DNA of 64,000 nucleotides from the NCBI RefSeq assembly GCF_900113015.1, contig NZ_FONV01000013.1:186001-250000 (forward strand). The letters run 5' to 3'. The stretch is from Actinoplanes philippinensis (lineage in GTDB: Bacteria; Actinomycetota; Actinomycetes; Mycobacteriales; Micromonosporaceae). The position numbers and the translations under genes are program-made. Positions 60,001 to 64,000 of this stretch are shown in pieces. The number at the start of each line of letters is the position of its first letter. Position 1 is the first letter of the stretch. Below the pieces are notes generated by a model. The model was not told the DNA's origin and ran no database searches. It worked only from the letters and a program-made list of their open reading frames with translations.

Positions 60001-63000
60001 GAACGGGTCGATGCACTGTCGCATTTGACCGACTCCGCAGTTCGCGCAACCCGGTGGCGGCGGATCGCCGACGTCACACCGCTGACAATGGCCTATCCGG
60101 GCCGCCCAGGCTGATGATCGCGCCACCCCGCAGGGGTGGATGGCCGAGAATGGGCGAGTGATCGTCGAGCTCGACACCACCACGCCGCGCGGGTCGCTCG
60201 CGATCCGGCTGCGCGACGTCGTTCAGGAGCGCTGGCCGGCCGAGGTCCAGTCGGTCGGGCTGTGCGGGTCGATGGCGCACGGTGACGACACCGACAGCAG
60301 CGACGTCAACCTGGTGGTGGTCACCTTCCGTCCGCGGACCGGGCCGAAACCGGCCCGCCGCATGGTCGACGGCATCCCGGTCGACCTGCGGGTGACGACC
60401 GCCGAGGAGGGGCTCGGCCACGCCCGGCTGCTGACCACGCACTGGCCGATGCAGGCCGACACCTACATCACCACGTTCGCGCTGCACGACCCGCAGGAGT
60501 GGTTCAAGACCCGGCGCGAGGCCCACCTCAGCCTGCTGGCCGAGGCCCGGCCGATGGAGTTCACCGGCCTGGCCCGGCAGAACTGGGCGATCGCCAACGG
60601 CGCGCACTCCCGGGCGGTGCGGTTCGCCCAGTGGTATGACACCGACGCCGCCATGATCCTGATGGCCGAGGCCCGCCTGCACGCCGCGCTCGTCGCCGGT
60701 TTCCTGACCCGCACCTACTTCCGCAACACGGCCGACGCGGTCAAGCACACCGGCGTGGCCGCGGCCGACATGCAGGAGCTCGGGGCGATCCTCCGATACC
60801 AGGCCGAGGAGCTGACCGCCCGCGGCCGCCCGGTCGACGGCCGGCTCGGCGCCCTCTTCGACTGAGCCGGCGCCGGCCGCCCGAGCCTCAGGGCAGGGTC
60901 AGGATCTCGTAGCCGTCGTCGGTCACCACGAGGGTGTGCTCGAACTGGGCGGTCCACCGGCGATCCTTGGTGACGACCGTCCAGCCGTCGCGCCACATCT
61001 CGTACTCATGGGTGCCCAGCGTGATCATCGGCTCGACGGTGAACGTCATGCCCGGCTCCATCACCGTGGTGAGCTGCGGGTTGTCGTAGTGCGGGATGTA
61101 CAGCCCGGAGTGGAAGGTCTCCCCGATCCCGTGGCCGGTGAAGTCACGGACCACCCCATACCCGAATCGGCGCGCATAGGCCTCGATGACCCGGCCGATC
61201 GCGTTGATCGGGCGGCCCGGGGCGACCGCGCGGATGCCCCGCATCATCGCCTCGTGGGTCCGCTCCACCAGCAGCCGGGCCTCGTCGCTCACGTCACCGA
61301 CCAGGAAGGTGGCGTCGGTGTCGCCGTGCACGCCGTTCAGATACGCGGTGACGTCGACGTTGATGATGTCGCCGTCCTCCAGCACGGTGGAGTCCGGGAT
61401 GCCGTGGCAGATCACCTCGTTGAGGGACGTGCAGCAGGACTTGGGGAAGCCCTTGTAACCCAGCGTCGACGGGTAGGCGTTGTGGTCGAGCAGGAACTCG
61501 TGCACCACCCGGTCGATCTCGTCGGTGGTCACGCCCGGCTTGCAGTGCTCGCCGGCGAGCTGGGTGGCCTGCGCCGCGATCCGGCCCGCGATCCGCATCT
61601 TCTCGATCGTCTCGGGCGTCTGCACGTGGGAGCCGCGCCACTGCTGGGGACGTTTCTTGCCGACATACTCGGGGCGGACGATCTGCGCCGGGACCGATCG
61701 CGTGCGCGACTGCTTTCCCGGCACGAGTGGGGCACGTACGGTCATGCGCACCAGCCTAACCGGCGGCGACGGCGGCCATCGGGCCCGTCCTTGCCGCTGT
61801 ACGGACCGCTGTGGAATCGTGTTCGGCGTGGATCAAGAGGGGGCGGACCCGAGCTTCTCCGCGGTCGGCGAGGTGGCCGGCGATCGTGTGACCGTCACGG
61901 TGACCGGCGAGGTCGACATGGCCACCGCCGGAGCGCTGTACGAGGCGGCCACACCCGTCCGGGTGACGGCCGCGACAGTGGACCTGCGGGCGGTGACCTT
62001 CTTCGACTCGGCCGCGATCCACACCCTGGTCCGGTTGGTCGAGCACTATGCGGGCGCGATCGAGGTGCTCCCGTCCGAGCGGGTGCGCCGGGTGCTCGAC
62101 ATCTCCGGGCTCGGCGGCCAGCCCTGGCTCAAGGACGGCTGAGCGGCCGCCGCAGCGTCACCTCGGTGCCTTCCGTGGAGCGGTGCACCGACAGTTCGGT
62201 GAGCGCGCCGATCAGGGCCAGGCCCCGGCCGCGGAACCCGGCGTCACCGGCCGGACGCCAGGTGCCGGTGTCGCGGACCGCCACCAGCACCGCGTCCTCC
62301 TGGAGCGATGCCGTCACGGTGATCACCGGCTCGGCCGGGTCGATCGGGTGCTCGACGGCGTTGGCGGCCGCCTCGGAGACCGCCACCACCAGGTCGAAGG
62401 CGTCCTCGTCGGGCACACCGTGCGCGGCCAGGAAATCCTCCAGCCGGCGGCGCAGCAGGGTGAGCCGGCCCGCTTCGGCGGGCAGCCGCAGCACGAACTC
62501 GCGGGGTTCGGTCACCTCCAGCGCGACCAGGGCGATGTCGTCGCGGCGGATCTGCCCGGCCGCCTTGGCCAGCAGCGCGTCCAGCAGGTCGTCGACGTGC
62601 TCGGTGGGTTTGGCGACGTCGGCGGTCAGCTCGGCGAGGCCGGTGTCGATGCCCTGCCGGCGATCCTCGATCAGGCCGTCGGTGTAGAGCAGCAGGCGCG
62701 TCCCGGCGGTCAGCTCGGTCTCCCGGGTCGGGAACGTGACGTCGCCGAGCGCGCCGATCGGCGGGCCGAGCGCGGAGCTGTACAGGAAGGCGCCCTGCGC
62801 TCCGGGCGGGATCAGGACCGGGGACGGGTGCCCGGCCGAGGAGAAGCTCATCCGCCGGGTCCGCGGGTCGAACCCGACGCAGAGCACTGTGGCGAACTGC
62901 CGCCGGCCGAGCGTGTCGACCAGCCGGTTCAGCCGGGTCAGCGCGGCGCCGCAGTCGAAACCTTCGAGGAGGTACGCCCGGAGCGCGTTCCGCAGCTGAC

Positions 63001-64000
63001 CCATGCCCGCCGCGGCCTGCACGCCCTTGCCCACGACATCGCCGATGACCAGGTACAGGACGCCATCCGGGCCGGCGATGACGTCGTACCAGTCGCCGCC
63101 GACCCGCGCCTCGCTGCTGCCCGGCACGTACCGCCCGGCGACGATGGCGCCCGGCACCCGCGGCAGCGAGTGCGGCAGCAGGCTGTGCTGCAGGGTCGAG
63201 GCGATCCGGTGCTCGGTCTCGTAGAGGCGGGCGTTGGCCAGCCGCAGACCGACCAGGCGGGCGAGCTGGGTGAGCAGGACCGGCTCGGCCGGGACACCGG
63301 CGCCGGACCACACCCGCAGCTCGCCGAGCGGCGGCCCGCCGGTGGCCGGCAACGGCAGGATCAGGTCGGGCGGGGCGGATCCGGCCGCGCCGCCGTCACG
63401 TTCGGCCCGGCCCTCCGGGGTGGTCAGCACCACCCGGCCGGCCGAGGTCATGGCCAGCACGTGCCGGGCCGCGACCTCCAGCACCTCGGCGGTGGTGGGC
63501 ACGGCGTTGAGGGCGGCGCCCGCGTCGACCAGCCCGCGCAGCCGGCTCACGGTCTCCCGGCGGCGCTGCCCCAGCTCCAGGTTGGCCCGGACCCGGGCGG
63601 TCAGCTCCCGGGTGGAGAACGGCTTGACCAGGTAGTCGTCGGCGCCGGCGGACAGGCCCTCGACGGCGGCCTCCTCACCGGCGCGGGCGGAGAGGACGAC
63701 GATCGGCACATCCCGGGTACGCGGATCGGCGCGCAGCCCGGCGATCAGGCCGAAGCCGTCCAGCCGGGGCATCATCACGTCGGTGAGCACCAGGTCGAAC
63801 TGCTGCTCGCGGGCCAGTTCCAGGGCGTCCACGCCGTCCACCGCGGCGGTCACGTCCCAGTACGGCCCGAGCAGCCGGGACACGTGCTCGCGCAGGTCGG
63901 CGTTGTCGTCGGCGAGCAGGATCCGGCCCCCGGCCCCGCGGTGCACCGGTTGCGGGGCGGCCGGGCCGTCGCCGGCCCACCAGGTCGCCTCGTCGACCCA

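Overview
The window is high-GC actinobacterial chromosome. The gene content (recA-recX, clgR-pspA-pspM, rimO-pgsA, ftsK-rnj-dapA, dapB, pnp-rpsO-ribF, truB, dinF-like MATE-nrnA-rbfA, infB-ylxR-nusA-rimP, map) follows the order known from Mycobacterium and related actinomycetes. F420-type enzymes, several large signalling proteins and the general style suggest Micromonosporaceae, plausibly Actinoplanes; this is inference from gene order and protein style, not a database match. No IS element, phage, CRISPR array, rRNA or tRNA was recognised.

Layout. 1-6.5 kb: recX and recA (minus) with a one-mismatch SOS box, a DUF3046 gene and a UdgX-type uracil-DNA glycosylase; then a MocR/PdxR-like regulator divergent from a PNPOx-GNAT fusion and a LeuE-like exporter. 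7-16 kb: a very long transmembrane Ser/Thr kinase and an Lhr helicase. 16-20 kb: an LLM oxidoreductase, a SAM hydroxide adenosyltransferase, a GNAT protein and Nei2. 20-26 kb: the envelope-stress set pspM, pspA, clgR, then pncC/cinA, pgsA and rimO. 26-39 kb: a GT-C glycosyltransferase with a regulator and DUF3291, ftsK, a secreted serine protease, RNase J, dapA, a DUF2752 gene, an AlkX/YcaQ-type glycosylase and dapB. 39-48 kb: an M16 peptidase, pnp, rpsO, ribF, a hybrid histidine kinase with its receiver protein, and truB. 49-59 kb: a MATE transporter, a 29-codon small gene, nrnA, rbfA, ylxP, a TRM11-like methyltransferase, infB, ylxR, nusA, rimP. 59-64 kb: a lipoprotein, DUF4439, a nucleotidyltransferase-like gene, map, a STAS protein and a SpoIIE-type phosphatase that runs off the right edge.

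Together the region carries DNA repair (RecA/RecX, UdgX, Lhr, Nei2, AlkX), RNA metabolism and translation (PNPase, RNase J, NrnA, S15, TruB, RbfA, RimP, NusA, IF2, RimO, MAP) and lysine/peptidoglycan precursor synthesis (DapA/DapB), interleaved with stress signalling.

The most unusual feature is a set of short GC-rich tandem repeats (24-45 bp units) in gaps that mostly lie downstream of genes. At three loci (nei2, alkX, truB) the first repeat unit contains the last codons and the stop codon of the neighbouring gene, so the 3' end itself seems to have been multiplied. In the truB array the units form hairpins whose arms change in a compensatory way.
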